Source: Prevotella sp. UBA2444 (GTDB taxonomy: Bacteria > Bacteroidota > Bacteroidia > Bacteroidales > Bacteroidaceae). From it: 64,000 nt of DNA. Every line of letters begins with the position of its first letter. The stretch's first letter is position 1. Under the pieces are notes generated by a model. The model was not told the DNA's origin. It ran no database searches and saw only the letters and a program-made list of their open reading frames with translations. The DNA lies in assembly GCA_002342665.1 (NCBI GenBank), contig DDQK01000035.1, positions 62,377-126,376 on the forward strand, in the 5' to 3' direction. The position numbers and the translations under genes are program-made. This document shows, one piece after another, positions 1 through 7,662 of the stretch.

Positions 1-1009
1 TCTGTGCCTGATCGAGGGGCCATGAGTCCATGTTGGGGTCGAGACCCAGCTCGTCGACAGGTCCGAAGAGGAATGCCTCACTCTGCTCCCAGGGCTCACG
101 GGCAGCGAGCCAGGCATTGGCACAAGCAGCGAAATTGGCATTGGATGGGGCCTGCTTGAAGGTAATGACAGCATAGTCGAGGGCATCGTTGAGTATTGCC
201 AGCTGCTCATAGGTAGGCATCACCACGTAGTCGACGTATTGCTTCACCACGGGATCGAGGGTGGCATCATCGTTGATGTTGCTGGTGAAATAGGGCTTCA
301 GCGTGTTGTCGATGAAGTCTTCAAGATCAGCACAGGCAGTCATGGCAGCAGAGGCCTCCTTGGAATTGATATTGTTGCGGAAGGGCTGCGGGATGTTGTA
401 GATGGCATCGGCAGCGGCCTGTATCTTCTGTTTGGCCTCTTCGTCGAGGGTGGGGTTGACCTTGGCCAGCACGGCAGAGAGGGAGTTGGCATTCACTTTC
501 CCGTCACGCGAGCCATAATAGGCATTGCGGATGGAGTAGATATTGTTGCGGTAGTCGTCACGTGAGTGCCAGCTGTACCATGACTCCACAGCGTAGAGGG
601 CTTCCTCGGTCTTTCCGTCCATATAGAGGCTATATGGCTCGCCGATCTTGGCAGAACCCACCTCGGAGGCGATGTCGGTGCAGCCGTCGAAGATCTGTTC
701 TACGCAGTCGATGGCTGACTTGTATTCCTCGCTGTTATGTTTCTTGAAGATGTCTGCATAGCCGTTTTTCCACTCGTTGTAGAGCATATCGGCATCGTCG
801 GCTAACAGACTAGACACGGTCACCATGTAGTTGGCCCACTGCTCGGCATAGTCGGAGCTGTAGTCAAGGTTGTTGGCATCGGTGATGTCAATTTCCTTCT
901 TGTTGTTGTCATTGTCAGTTTCATTCTTGTCACTGCTGCAGGCAGTCATGCCGAATGTCAGCACGGATGCGGCTGCAAGCGTCAATGTGTTTTTGAGAAT
1001 CTTTTTCAT
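1..1009 (-). CDS. Imelysin (peptidase M75) family lipoprotein, C-terminus cut by window edge
   Basis: At least 336 codons; the gene runs off the left edge. The start ATG (1009-1007) opens a lipoprotein signal peptide ending in LTFGMTAC, with Cys24 as predicted lipidation site, so it should sit on the cell envelope. The visible end contains AREPWEQSEAFLFGPVDELG and then DPNMDSWPLDQ, a pattern typical of imelysin proteins. The family's GxHxxE metal motif would lie beyond the edge and cannot be checked. It follows the porin gene by 28 bp on the same strand, so both probably form an operon. Imelysin proteins are related to the EfeO iron-uptake component; an iron role here is inference. Confidence 0.85.
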   Translation of the reverse strand, partial: MKKILKNTLTLAAASVLTFGMTACSSDKNETDNDNNKKEIDITDANNLDYSSDYAEQWANYMVTVSSLLADDADMLYNEWKNGYADIFKKHNSEEYKSAIDCVEQIFDGCTDIASEVGSAKIGEPYSLYMDGKTEEALYAVESWYSWHSRDDYRNNIYSIRNAYYGSRDGKVNANSLSAVLAKVNPTLDEEAKQKIQAAADAIYNIPQPFRNNINSKEASAAMTACADLEDFIDNTLKPYFTSNINDDATLDPVVKQYVDYVVMPTYEQLAILNDALDYAVITFKQAPSNANFAACANAWLAAREPWEQSEAFLFGPVDELGLDPNMDSWPLDQAQ

Positions 1010-1037
1010 TGTTTTTATTTTTTTATGGATAATTGTT

Positions 1038-2351
1038 CTATTTCTTAGCAAACCACAGCTGGTAGGCCACGCCGATACGAAACTCATTCTCGCTGTTGTA
1101 CTGGCTGGAGCTGAACAACTTGGATGTGCCAATCTGACGGGTGGTATAGTCGGCTTTCACCACCAGGTTGGGGAGCGGCTTCCAGTTGAGGCCGAAGCTC
1201 CACATGCTCACCTGGCAACGGTCGTCGGCCACAAGCCCCGTCTCGCACTCTTCCTGCGGGTTGTAATAATTATAATGTACGAAGGGGTAGATGGTGGGGA
1301 ATCCCTTCACATTGGAAAATACCGATGCCAGATTGACCCCTACTTCTGCACTCCAGTCGACGGCCCTTTTTGCTACAGGTCCCATGCGGCTGTAGGGTGA
1401 CTTGCTGGAATAGCGACGGTTGGCAGCGGTGATGCCTACTGTCTCAGTGATGTTGCCTGAGAGATAGTTGGCGCGGGCTGTGATGTATCTGTTGACGTAT
1501 TGCGCATCGAAGGAGTAGAGCAATACGTTGATGTCTCCGTACTCTGAGTAGGTGACAAGCTTGTCGGCATTCTTCTGTGCCTTTGGATTATAGAAGACAG
1601 ATGCTCCGAGGCGCAGGCCTTTGATGCCTGTCCAGTTGAGGCGTGCCGTGTAGGCTGGTGCCGAAAAATTGTCCACCTCGAGGAATCCCTGCTTGGCTTT
1701 CTTGATCCAATGGTATGAATCGAAGCCGTTGGGGTTCAGACCGCTGGTAACCATTGCCTCGTAGTTGAAGGAGGCGGCTCCGTGGCCGAAGCGTCCGAAA
1801 ACGGAAAGGCCCGTCTCGTGCCAGGTGGAGGCCATGATGGTGGTGGCTCCCTCCGGGCGAGCGGCGGTGAAGAAGTTGAGGGGTTCGTGGTGGGCGTTTG
1901 TCAGTCCGACGGGGATAATCATGTGTCCCACGCGTACATTAAATCCGCGCGTAATAAGACGCGTCAAATGGAACTGCTCGAGAGCCACCTCGCCGCCTTT
2001 CTCCACCTCTGTCTCGTATTCACCGTTCTCGCTGCCCGACTGTGCTTCTATCTCGTAGGTGATGCCTGTGCCACCCGACTCGAACTCCACTTCGGCAGCG
2101 AGAATCCATTTTGGTGTAATCTTATACTCTCCCTCGAGTACGAAGCGTGGGATGCTGATCTCGTTGTGATTCTTCTTGGTGTTACCCTTGCTGCCTCCGT
2201 AGAAACGGTTCAGACCGTAGTCCTTGAACGAGGCCAACATTTCACCGTAGCTGCCGATGCGCCACTTCTCGTAGTCCTGGCTCTCAGGTTCCGCAGCTTG
2301 TAGAGAGGTTATCATAGTGCTTATTGCAAGCAAGCTTAAAACTCTTTTCAT
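1038..2351 (-). CDS. Outer-membrane porin, phosphate-selective-porin-like beta-barrel
   Basis: 437 aa. I chose the ATG at 2351, which opens MKRVLSLLAISTMITSLQAAE, a clear signal peptide; an in-frame ATG 39 bp upstream lies against the promoter. The mature protein has alternating strands rich in aromatic and charged residues, with GFNVRVGHMIIPVGLTNAHH and a later WHETGLSVFGRFG segment, as in OprO/OprP-like porins of Bacteroidota. It ends in LWFAKK rather than the usual terminal aromatic residue. It is first in a probable two-gene operon with the imelysin gene. The substrate cannot be read from sequence. Confidence 0.75.
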   Translation of the reverse strand: MKRVLSLLAISTMITSLQAAEPESQDYEKWRIGSYGEMLASFKDYGLNRFYGGSKGNTKKNHNEISIPRFVLEGEYKITPKWILAAEVEFESGGTGITYEIEAQSGSENGEYETEVEKGGEVALEQFHLTRLITRGFNVRVGHMIIPVGLTNAHHEPLNFFTAARPEGATTIMASTWHETGLSVFGRFGHGAASFNYEAMVTSGLNPNGFDSYHWIKKAKQGFLEVDNFSAPAYTARLNWTGIKGLRLGASVFYNPKAQKNADKLVTYSEYGDINVLLYSFDAQYVNRYITARANYLSGNITETVGITAANRRYSSKSPYSRMGPVAKRAVDWSAEVGVNLASVFSNVKGFPTIYPFVHYNYYNPQEECETGLVADDRCQVSMWSFGLNWKPLPNLVVKADYTTRQIGTSKLFSSSQYNSENEFRIGVAYQLWFAKK

Positions 2352-2387
2352 CTTGATACTTAAACCTAATTGTTTTGAAATCGGGTG

Positions 2388-2418
2388 CAAAGTTACAGAC
2401 TTTCAGAGTGGTGAACAA
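2388..2418 (-). promoter_or_regulatory. Bacteroidota-type promoter for the porin-imelysin operon
   Basis: On the minus strand there is a -7 box TAACTTTG (2395-2388) with a TTG (2418-2416) 20 bp upstream, matching the known -33 TTTG / -7 TAnnTTTG pattern. It lies about 40 bp before the porin ATG. Confidence 0.6.
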
Positions 2419-2495
2419 TACCTAAAAATAGTGAAATCACCCAAAAATGCTTTTTCCAGAAGACTTGGGCAGTTGAAAATACCTAATTCTGATTA

Positions 2496-2526
2496 TTGCA
2501 TATTCCGCAAAAAATGTATAATTTTG
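2496..2526 (+). promoter_or_regulatory. Promoter for the hemerythrin-LuxR gene
   Basis: TTG at 2496-2498, a 20-bp spacer, then TAATTTTG at 2519-2526. It is divergent from the porin promoter about 100 bp away and gives a leader of roughly 15-20 nt. Confidence 0.6.
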
Positions 2527-2548
2527 CATCCGATAATAAGATTTAGGT

Positions 2549-3511
2549 ATGAAAAATCAGAAAATGTATGAAGCGGACGACAAGATGATTTCGCTCATCC
2601 GCGACAATTACGATCTGTTGCAGGCTCTGGGAAGCTTTGGCATCAGTCTGGGCTTCGGCGACAAGACGGTGCGTGAGACCTGTATCGACAACCATGTAGA
2701 CACTTATACTTTCCTGGCTGTGGTTAATTACACCATCAATGGTACAGGAGAATTTGAGAACGACGAGCAGATCAGCGTACGGACGTTGCTGCACTATCTC
2801 GAAGCGAGCCATGCTTACTACCTGGACTTTCAACTGCCCTTTATCCGCAGGGAACTACAGGAGTCGCTCGACGAGCATGACTCACTGGGAAAGCTCATCA
2901 TGCGTTTCTACGATGAGTACGCCTACGAAATAAGGCGCCACATGCAGTATGAACAGAAGACACTCTTCCCTTACGTAGAGTCGCTGCTCGAAGGGCATCC
3001 TACCAATGATTATAATGTGGATACCTTCTCGAAGCACCATGGTGCCGTAGACAAGAAGCTGCGCGAACTGAAGCTGCTCATCATCAAGTATCTGCCGCAG
3101 GACGGACTGCGCAACAACCAGCTGACAGCCACTCTGCATGATATCTACGATAACGAAGCCTGGTTGCGTCAGCATGCGCTAGTGGAGGACCATATCTTCG
3201 TGCCTGCTATCCGCAGGCTGGAGCAGGCGGCAAAACAGAGCGATGTGTCGAGGAACATCAGTGACATGGTGTTCAAGGCAGGCGTGGGAGAGGCGGCAGA
3301 GACTCTTTCAGACCGCGAGCGCGAGGTGATTGTCGCCTTGGTGCAAGGCATGGCTAACAAGGAGATAGCCGACCATCTGTGTATCTCCGTGAATACTGTC
3401 ATCACCCATCGGCGCAATATTGCACGTAAGTTGCAAATACACTCTCCCGCAGGCCTGACGATTTATGCTATCGTCAACGGTCTGGTGGATATCTCGAGCG
3501 TGAAACTCTAA
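2549..3511 (+). CDS. Hemerythrin-domain / LuxR-type HTH fusion regulator
   Basis: 320 aa. Residues ~6-65 resemble the N-terminal domain of RIC/ScdA iron-centre repair proteins but lack its CCGG signature. Residues ~78-225 look like a hemerythrin four-helix bundle with candidate diiron ligands His88, His131 and Glu135 (HMQYEQKTLFP), His163/His164, His209 and Glu213 (HALVEDHIFVP). Residues ~255-315 are a LuxR helix-turn-helix (LSDREREVIVALVQGMANKE). This suggests a cytoplasmic transcription factor sensing O2, NO or iron state; the ligand is inference. Its HTH closely resembles that of the convergent LuxR gene 6 bp away, suggesting related ancestry. Met6 is an alternative start. Confidence 0.85.
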   Translation: MKNQKMYEADDKMISLIRDNYDLLQALGSFGISLGFGDKTVRETCIDNHVDTYTFLAVVNYTINGTGEFENDEQISVRTLLHYLEASHAYYLDFQLPFIRRELQESLDEHDSLGKLIMRFYDEYAYEIRRHMQYEQKTLFPYVESLLEGHPTNDYNVDTFSKHHGAVDKKLRELKLLIIKYLPQDGLRNNQLTATLHDIYDNEAWLRQHALVEDHIFVPAIRRLEQAAKQSDVSRNISDMVFKAGVGEAAETLSDREREVIVALVQGMANKEIADHLCISVNTVITHRRNIARKLQIHSPAGLTIYAIVNGLVDISSVKL

Positions 3512-3517
3512 AAAGAC

Positions 3518-4111
3518 TTAAATCGTATTGATATCTACGTAGCCGTGCATGACTGCGTAGATAGTAAGGGCTGATACACTCTTCATGCCCAGTTTGTCCA
3601 TGATATTCTTGCGGTGGGTGATTACCGTAGCCAGCCCTATGTTGAGACGATCGGCGATTTCCTTGTTAATATAGCCCTGCACGATAAGCGACATGACTTC
3701 AATCTCACGGTCGCTAAGGATTTTCTGCTGTAGCACACGGGGCATGGGAGGCAGGTTCTTTCCATTGCTATGGGCATGTTGTTCCAAGGCAAGCAATGCG
3801 CGTATCAACTGCGGTTCTGGCAGATTGATGCAGAGGCTATGAAACTCGCTGAGTTGTGAAGCATTGTCGAGAGAGAGTGTGAGCACGATGGTCTTCCGAC
3901 GCCTCTCTGTGAAAAAGAACTTATTTTCCAGCACTATGTTCATCGCTGCAAAATAATGCGCATAAGAATCCATCTGACTGGCGGTAAGTTCGGCAAACGA
4001 GCCGAACGTATCGACAGTCATGATGGGCATTACATTCTGTAGGAGCTGTTTGAGCCCCATAGCAGCCAGCGTATTGGGGTCGATGATGGCAACCTTTGGC
4101 CTTCCCTCCAT
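3518..4111 (-). CDS. LuxR-family regulator with a degenerate receiver domain
   Basis: 197 aa. The N-terminal ~110 residues begin like a receiver domain (PKVAIIDPNTLAAMGLKQLL), but the segment that should hold the phospho-acceptor Asp reads HYFAAMNIVLENKFFF, without an aspartate. The C-terminal ~65 residues are a LuxR HTH (LSDREIEVMSLIVQGYINKE). It is probably a phosphorylation-independent DNA-binding regulator. It lies 26 bp after the STAS gene on the same strand, so it may be the transcriptional output of that module, and it ends 6 bp from the convergent hemerythrin-LuxR gene. Confidence 0.85.
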   Translation of the reverse strand: MEGRPKVAIIDPNTLAAMGLKQLLQNVMPIMTVDTFGSFAELTASQMDSYAHYFAAMNIVLENKFFFTERRRKTIVLTLSLDNASQLSEFHSLCINLPEPQLIRALLALEQHAHSNGKNLPPMPRVLQQKILSDREIEVMSLIVQGYINKEIADRLNIGLATVITHRKNIMDKLGMKSVSALTIYAVMHGYVDINTI

Positions 4112-4137
4112 AGCGACTGGTAAGATAGGAATCGGAA

Positions 4138-4440
4138 TCAGATGATCTCAAACAGGTTGAAGAACCCTGTCATCATAAAGACCTTCTTGATGTCGTCGTT
4201 GATGTTCTTAATGATCACCTTGCCACCTTTTCCTGTGGTCTCCTTACGGATGGTAAGGAACAGACGCAGACCGGAGCTACTGATATACTCCAAGTCCTTG
4301 CAGTCGAGGGTGATAACCTTGTCTGCATTAGCGAGCAGTGGCTCAATCTCCTGCTGAGCCTTAACGGCTGCTGGAGTGTCGAGGCGTCCGCTCACCAGGG
4401 CGAGCATTCCCTCATTGGTTTCTTTGATGTCGAAAATCAT
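4138..4440 (-). CDS. STAS-domain anti-anti-sigma factor-like protein
   Basis: 100 aa, a single STAS domain of the SpoIIAA/RsbV type. The segment DLEYISSSGLRLFLTIRK matches the phosphorylation site of these proteins; the regulatory serine is probably the one directly before Gly57. In the known family the unphosphorylated form binds an RsbW-type kinase and releases its partner. The RsbW-like gene lies 35 bp upstream on the same strand, so this is a two-part partner-switching cassette. No sigma factor is encoded nearby, and the target is unknown. Confidence 0.88.
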   Translation of the reverse strand: MIFDIKETNEGMLALVSGRLDTPAAVKAQQEIEPLLANADKVITLDCKDLEYISSSGLRLFLTIRKETTGKGGKVIIKNINDDIKKVFMMTGFFNLFEII

Positions 4441-4475
4441 AGTTTCTTTAACTTATGGGTTTATTCTTAATGTTA

Positions 4476-4901
4476 TTATAATTCGCTATCTTTTGGTAGT
4501 AGTTTCTGCAGCGTCAGGATGTTCATGTCGGCATCACGCTGATAGGTGACGCTGTCCATGATGGAGCGTACGAGATGAATGCCTAATCCTCCTATTGAGC
4601 GCTGTTCTGCAGAGAGCGTGGTATCGACTTCTCCCTGGCTAGTGGGATCGAAGGGCTTTCCTGAGTCGATAATACGAAATGTGATTCCACCGTTCTCGGC
4701 GGATACCTCTATGTCGACATAGCCTCTTTCTCCCTCGGGATAGGCGTAGCTCATCACATTGACTACGGCTTCCTCGATGGCCAGGTTGAGACTCATTGTG
4801 GTACTGATGTCGAACCCCGCTTCCTCACAGGCCATCTCGACAAACTCGCTCATTTGCGGGATTGTTTCGATGTCGTTGGGTAGTGTCAGCTTCTGTACCA
4901 T
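4476..4901 (-). CDS. RsbW/SpoIIAB-like ATP-binding anti-sigma kinase
   Basis: 141 aa from the ATG at 4901 (a TTG three codons upstream is less likely). It is a small GHKL ATPase: N-box LAIEEAVVNVMSYAYPEG, G1 box IIDSGKPFDP and G2 box GGLGIHLVRSIMD. The family phosphorylates its STAS antagonist and sequesters a sigma factor or other regulator. It sits between oadB-like and STAS genes with gaps of 30 and 35 bp. Linkage to a Na+ pump operon is unusual and suggests, as inference, coupling of energy state to the switch. Confidence 0.88.
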   Translation of the reverse strand: MVQKLTLPNDIETIPQMSEFVEMACEEAGFDISTTMSLNLAIEEAVVNVMSYAYPEGERGYVDIEVSAENGGITFRIIDSGKPFDPTSQGEVDTTLSAEQRSIGGLGIHLVRSIMDSVTYQRDADMNILTLQKLLPKDSEL

Positions 4902-4931
4902 ATCTCTCAATGAATTAGTCTCTCAATGTTT

Positions 4932-6089
4932 TTATGAAAGGAATCCGAGCAGAGCACCTGCAGCTACGGCAGAGCCAATCACACCGGCTACATTCGGGCC
5001 CATGGCGTGCATGAGCAGGAAGTTGTGGCGATCATACTCCAGTCCGAGGTTGTTGGAGATGCGTGCTGCCATCGGTACGGCACTCACACCAGCATTACCA
5101 ATGAGCGGATTCAGTTTCTTGCCTTCGGGCAAGAAGAGGTTCATGATCTTCACGAATAAGACACCAGAGGCAGTGGCAATCATGAAGGCCATGGCTCCCA
5201 GGGCGAATATCTTGATGGTGTTCATCGTGAGGAATTCTGATGCCTGGGTAGAGCAACCCACGGTGAGACCCAGCAGGATGACTACGATATCATTGAGTGA
5301 GGAACCTGCCGTCTTCGCCAGACGGGTGGTCTTGCCACTCTCTTTCAGCAGGTTGCCGAAGAAGAGCATACCAAGCAGGGGCAGTCCTGAAGGTACGATG
5401 AACGTGGTCAGCAGTAGTCCGATGATGGGGAATAATATGCGCTCAGTCTGTGAGACCTCGCGTCCGGGCTTCATCTTGATGACGCGTTCCTTATCGGTGG
5501 TGAGTAGTCGCATGATGAACGGCTGGATGACAGGAACAAGGGCCATGTAGGAGTAGGCGCAAACCGCGATGGCACCCATCAGGTTGGGAGCCAGTTTCGA
5601 TGAGAGGAAGATGGCTGTGGGACCGTCAGCACCGCCGATGATGGCAATACCTGCTGCCTGTGAGGGCTCGAAGCCCATGGCCAGAGCCACCATGTAGGCA
5701 CCGAAGATGCCAAATTGAGCCGCAGCACCGATGAGCATCAGCTTGGGATTAGCCAGCAGTGCCGAGAAATCGGTCATTGCTCCAATGCCGAGGAAGATGA
5801 GGGGGGGATACCAACCCTGTCGTACTCCTTGGTAGAAGATGTTGAGCACGGAGTTGTCCTCATAGAGCCCTATCTCCAATCCTGCGTCAGCACGGAAGGG
5901 GATATTGCCAAGGATGATGCCCAATCCGATGGGAACGAGCAGCAGAGGCTCAAAGTCTTTCTTAATGGCGAGCCAGATAAAGAAGGCTCCCACTGCTATC
6001 ATGATGAGGTTACCCACGGTGGCATTGGCAAATGCCGTGTAGGTAAGGAACTCATGGAAATTCTGTATGATAAACTGTCCTAAATCCAT
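4932..6089 (-). CDS. Na+-translocating decarboxylase beta subunit (OadB/MmdB/GcdB family)
   Basis: 385 aa, an integral membrane protein with about nine to eleven hydrophobic segments. It carries the family signature GIAIIGGADGPTAIFLSSK, whose Asp is part of the Na+ path in characterised homologues, and NPLIGNAGVSAVPMAAR near the C-terminus. It decarboxylates carboxybiotin and uses the energy to pump Na+. Length is normal. The neighbouring mutAB genes make methylmalonyl-CoA the most likely substrate of the whole complex (inference). It starts 3 bp after the biotin carrier gene. Confidence 0.93.
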   Translation of the reverse strand: MDLGQFIIQNFHEFLTYTAFANATVGNLIMIAVGAFFIWLAIKKDFEPLLLVPIGLGIILGNIPFRADAGLEIGLYEDNSVLNIFYQGVRQGWYPPLIFLGIGAMTDFSALLANPKLMLIGAAAQFGIFGAYMVALAMGFEPSQAAGIAIIGGADGPTAIFLSSKLAPNLMGAIAVCAYSYMALVPVIQPFIMRLLTTDKERVIKMKPGREVSQTERILFPIIGLLLTTFIVPSGLPLLGMLFFGNLLKESGKTTRLAKTAGSSLNDIVVILLGLTVGCSTQASEFLTMNTIKIFALGAMAFMIATASGVLFVKIMNLFLPEGKKLNPLIGNAGVSAVPMAARISNNLGLEYDRHNFLLMHAMGPNVAGVIGSAVAAGALLGFLS

Positions 6090-6092
6090 AGC

Positions 6093-6545
6093 TTATCCGA
6101 TAGTTAAGAGTACGGCACCCTCCATGACGGTCTCACCCTGTTTGACGGTGATTGAGGTTACGGTGCCCTCGTACTCTGATTCGATATTGTTCTGCATCTT
6201 CATGGCCTCTAAGACGAGTACCACATCGCCAACCTTTACGGTGTCACCCACGTTGACCTTCACTTCAGTGACGGTGCCGGGCAGGGGAGCCTTCACGGGA
6301 GAGCCGGTGCCTGCTGCCAATGGCTTGTCGGCTGCTGGGGCAACAGCTGGGGCGACGGCTGGACGAGCCACGGGCTTTGGAGCCTCTACGCGTACCTTCT
6401 TCAGCGTGCTCGTCGGGTTGATGGGCTGCTTAAGCTCTACGTCGAAACGAATGCCGTTGACATTCACCTTGGCTACGTTGCCCTCTACTTCTTCTATCTC
6501 TACGTCGTAATCGACGCCTTGTACTTTATATTGATACTTATTCAT
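6093..6545 (-). CDS. Biotin carboxyl carrier subunit of the Na+-decarboxylase
   Basis: 150 aa. A variable N-terminal domain (1-55) is followed by a Pro/Ala linker (57-80) and a C-terminal biotinyl domain with EAMKMQNN; Lys116 is the expected biotinylated residue. The linker should let the biotin swing between the carboxyltransferase and the beta subunit. It is directly coupled to the beta-subunit gene (3-bp gap). It corresponds to MmdC or to the biotin domain of OadA. Confidence 0.92.
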   Translation of the reverse strand: MNKYQYKVQGVDYDVEIEEVEGNVAKVNVNGIRFDVELKQPINPTSTLKKVRVEAPKPVARPAVAPAVAPAADKPLAAGTGSPVKAPLPGTVTEVKVNVGDTVKVGDVVLVLEAMKMQNNIESEYEGTVTSITVKQGETVMEGAVLLTIG

Positions 6546-6546
6546 T

Positions 6547-6583
6547 TTTCTTTGAACTTTGAGGTTTGAACTTTGAAGTTTAT
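6547..6583. repeat. 7-bp TTTGAAC/TTTGAAG tandem repeat in operon spacer
   Basis: The 40-bp spacer between the gamma and biotin-carrier genes consists largely of TTTGAAC, TTTGAGG, TTTGAAC and TTTGAAG. It is one of several short-unit spacer repeats in the window. Confidence 0.6.
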
Positions 6584-6585
6584 GA

Positions 6586-7611
6586 TTAGTGCAGCTCTGG
6601 TGCCGTTGGAATCCTTGGAGCCTGATGGCTCTGAGGCTGCATCGGATCGTGGAAATGTGTCATCTGTGAATACTCATCACTCCATCCAGTTCGCTGCGAC
6701 TTGATAGTGATGACGCCAGACTCCACGTCGTGCACATCGTCTTGATACTGCTTGAGAGCCATGGAGATGACGGCAATGTATACCTCCTTGTCGATGCCTT
6801 TCTTCTCCAGACCATCCTGCAGGATGTTGCCTGTGGCATGCGCAATGTCGTGGGTCACCTCCACCGTCTTGGTCACTGTCTTGATGGGCTGTGTATTCAC
6901 CACTTTCTTTGCCGTGTCAAGATGGCGCATGATGAGGCCGAAGATCCAGAAGAATACGAAGAGCAGGGTCAGGCAGAAGAAGACGATGCCCATGGCCAGC
7001 AAGGTGATACCAACGCCGTAGGGGTCTTCGCGCTTCAACTTGGCATCCTTGGTCTCATCCGTCTTGATGAAGTTTTCTATGCCGGGAGTTACATTCTCTG
7101 CCTTCTTTACGCTCCAGGTGTTACCATGGCGTGCATAACTTTGGTCAGCTGCCAGTGCAGGGATACTTACGGAGTCAATCAGTTCCGTAGCGTTGCCATT
7201 GTAGAATCCAATCCAGAGGGGCTCCGAGATAGGAATGTTCAGTGAGAGATGTAGCTTGCCCTGAGCAGGGTTTGAGTTACAGTAGAAAATCAAGTGCTGG
7301 TGTCCGCCAATTTGTGTGCGCGGGTCACCGCTGGGGATGACGCTCATGCGCTTGATGCGCTCTGGCACGCTCATCTGAGGGTCGAGCACGCTGCGGTCTG
7401 TGGTGAAGTACATGCCTCGCACATTATAGGTCGTGAATGAGGTGTTCTCAACCTCTATCCAGGCCTGCCTGTTGCCATACTCATCCACAATGCTGGCAGT
7501 GTTGTTGGTTAGCACCTCGTTGATGCGGATGTTCTTGGCTCCCTGAGCCATCACCGCTGCGGTGCTCGCCAGCATGACACTGCTTAGCAGTAGTTTCTTA
7601 AAGGTCTTCAT
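6586..7611 (-). CDS. OadG-like gamma subunit with an N-terminal lamin-tail-like domain
   Basis: 341 aa, several times longer than classical OadG (~80-100 aa). Residues 1-22 are a signal peptide (MLASTAAVMAQ). Residues ~27-175 resemble a lamin-tail domain: IRINEVLTNN, then QAWIEVENTS and VRGMYFTTD. A membrane helix lies at ~200-227, followed by a cytoplasmic tail (~230-341), which is where OadG anchors the complex. The extra domain would face the periplasm; its function is unknown. Position between the permease and the biotin carrier supports the gamma assignment. Confidence 0.8.
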   Translation of the reverse strand: MKTFKKLLLSSVMLASTAAVMAQGAKNIRINEVLTNNTASIVDEYGNRQAWIEVENTSFTTYNVRGMYFTTDRSVLDPQMSVPERIKRMSVIPSGDPRTQIGGHQHLIFYCNSNPAQGKLHLSLNIPISEPLWIGFYNGNATELIDSVSIPALAADQSYARHGNTWSVKKAENVTPGIENFIKTDETKDAKLKREDPYGVGITLLAMGIVFFCLTLLFVFFWIFGLIMRHLDTAKKVVNTQPIKTVTKTVEVTHDIAHATGNILQDGLEKKGIDKEVYIAVISMALKQYQDDVHDVESGVITIKSQRTGWSDEYSQMTHFHDPMQPQSHQAPRIPTAPELH

Positions 7612-7662
7612 CTTTTAGTTACGTGTATATGTTAATTATCTATTCTTGATCTTTTATCGTTC

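Noticed and set aside
870-1400. 176-codon plus-strand frame over the imelysin-porin junction
   Set aside because: It spans the start of one minus-strand gene and the end of another, both well supported; the hydrophobic stretch is antisense of the signal peptide.
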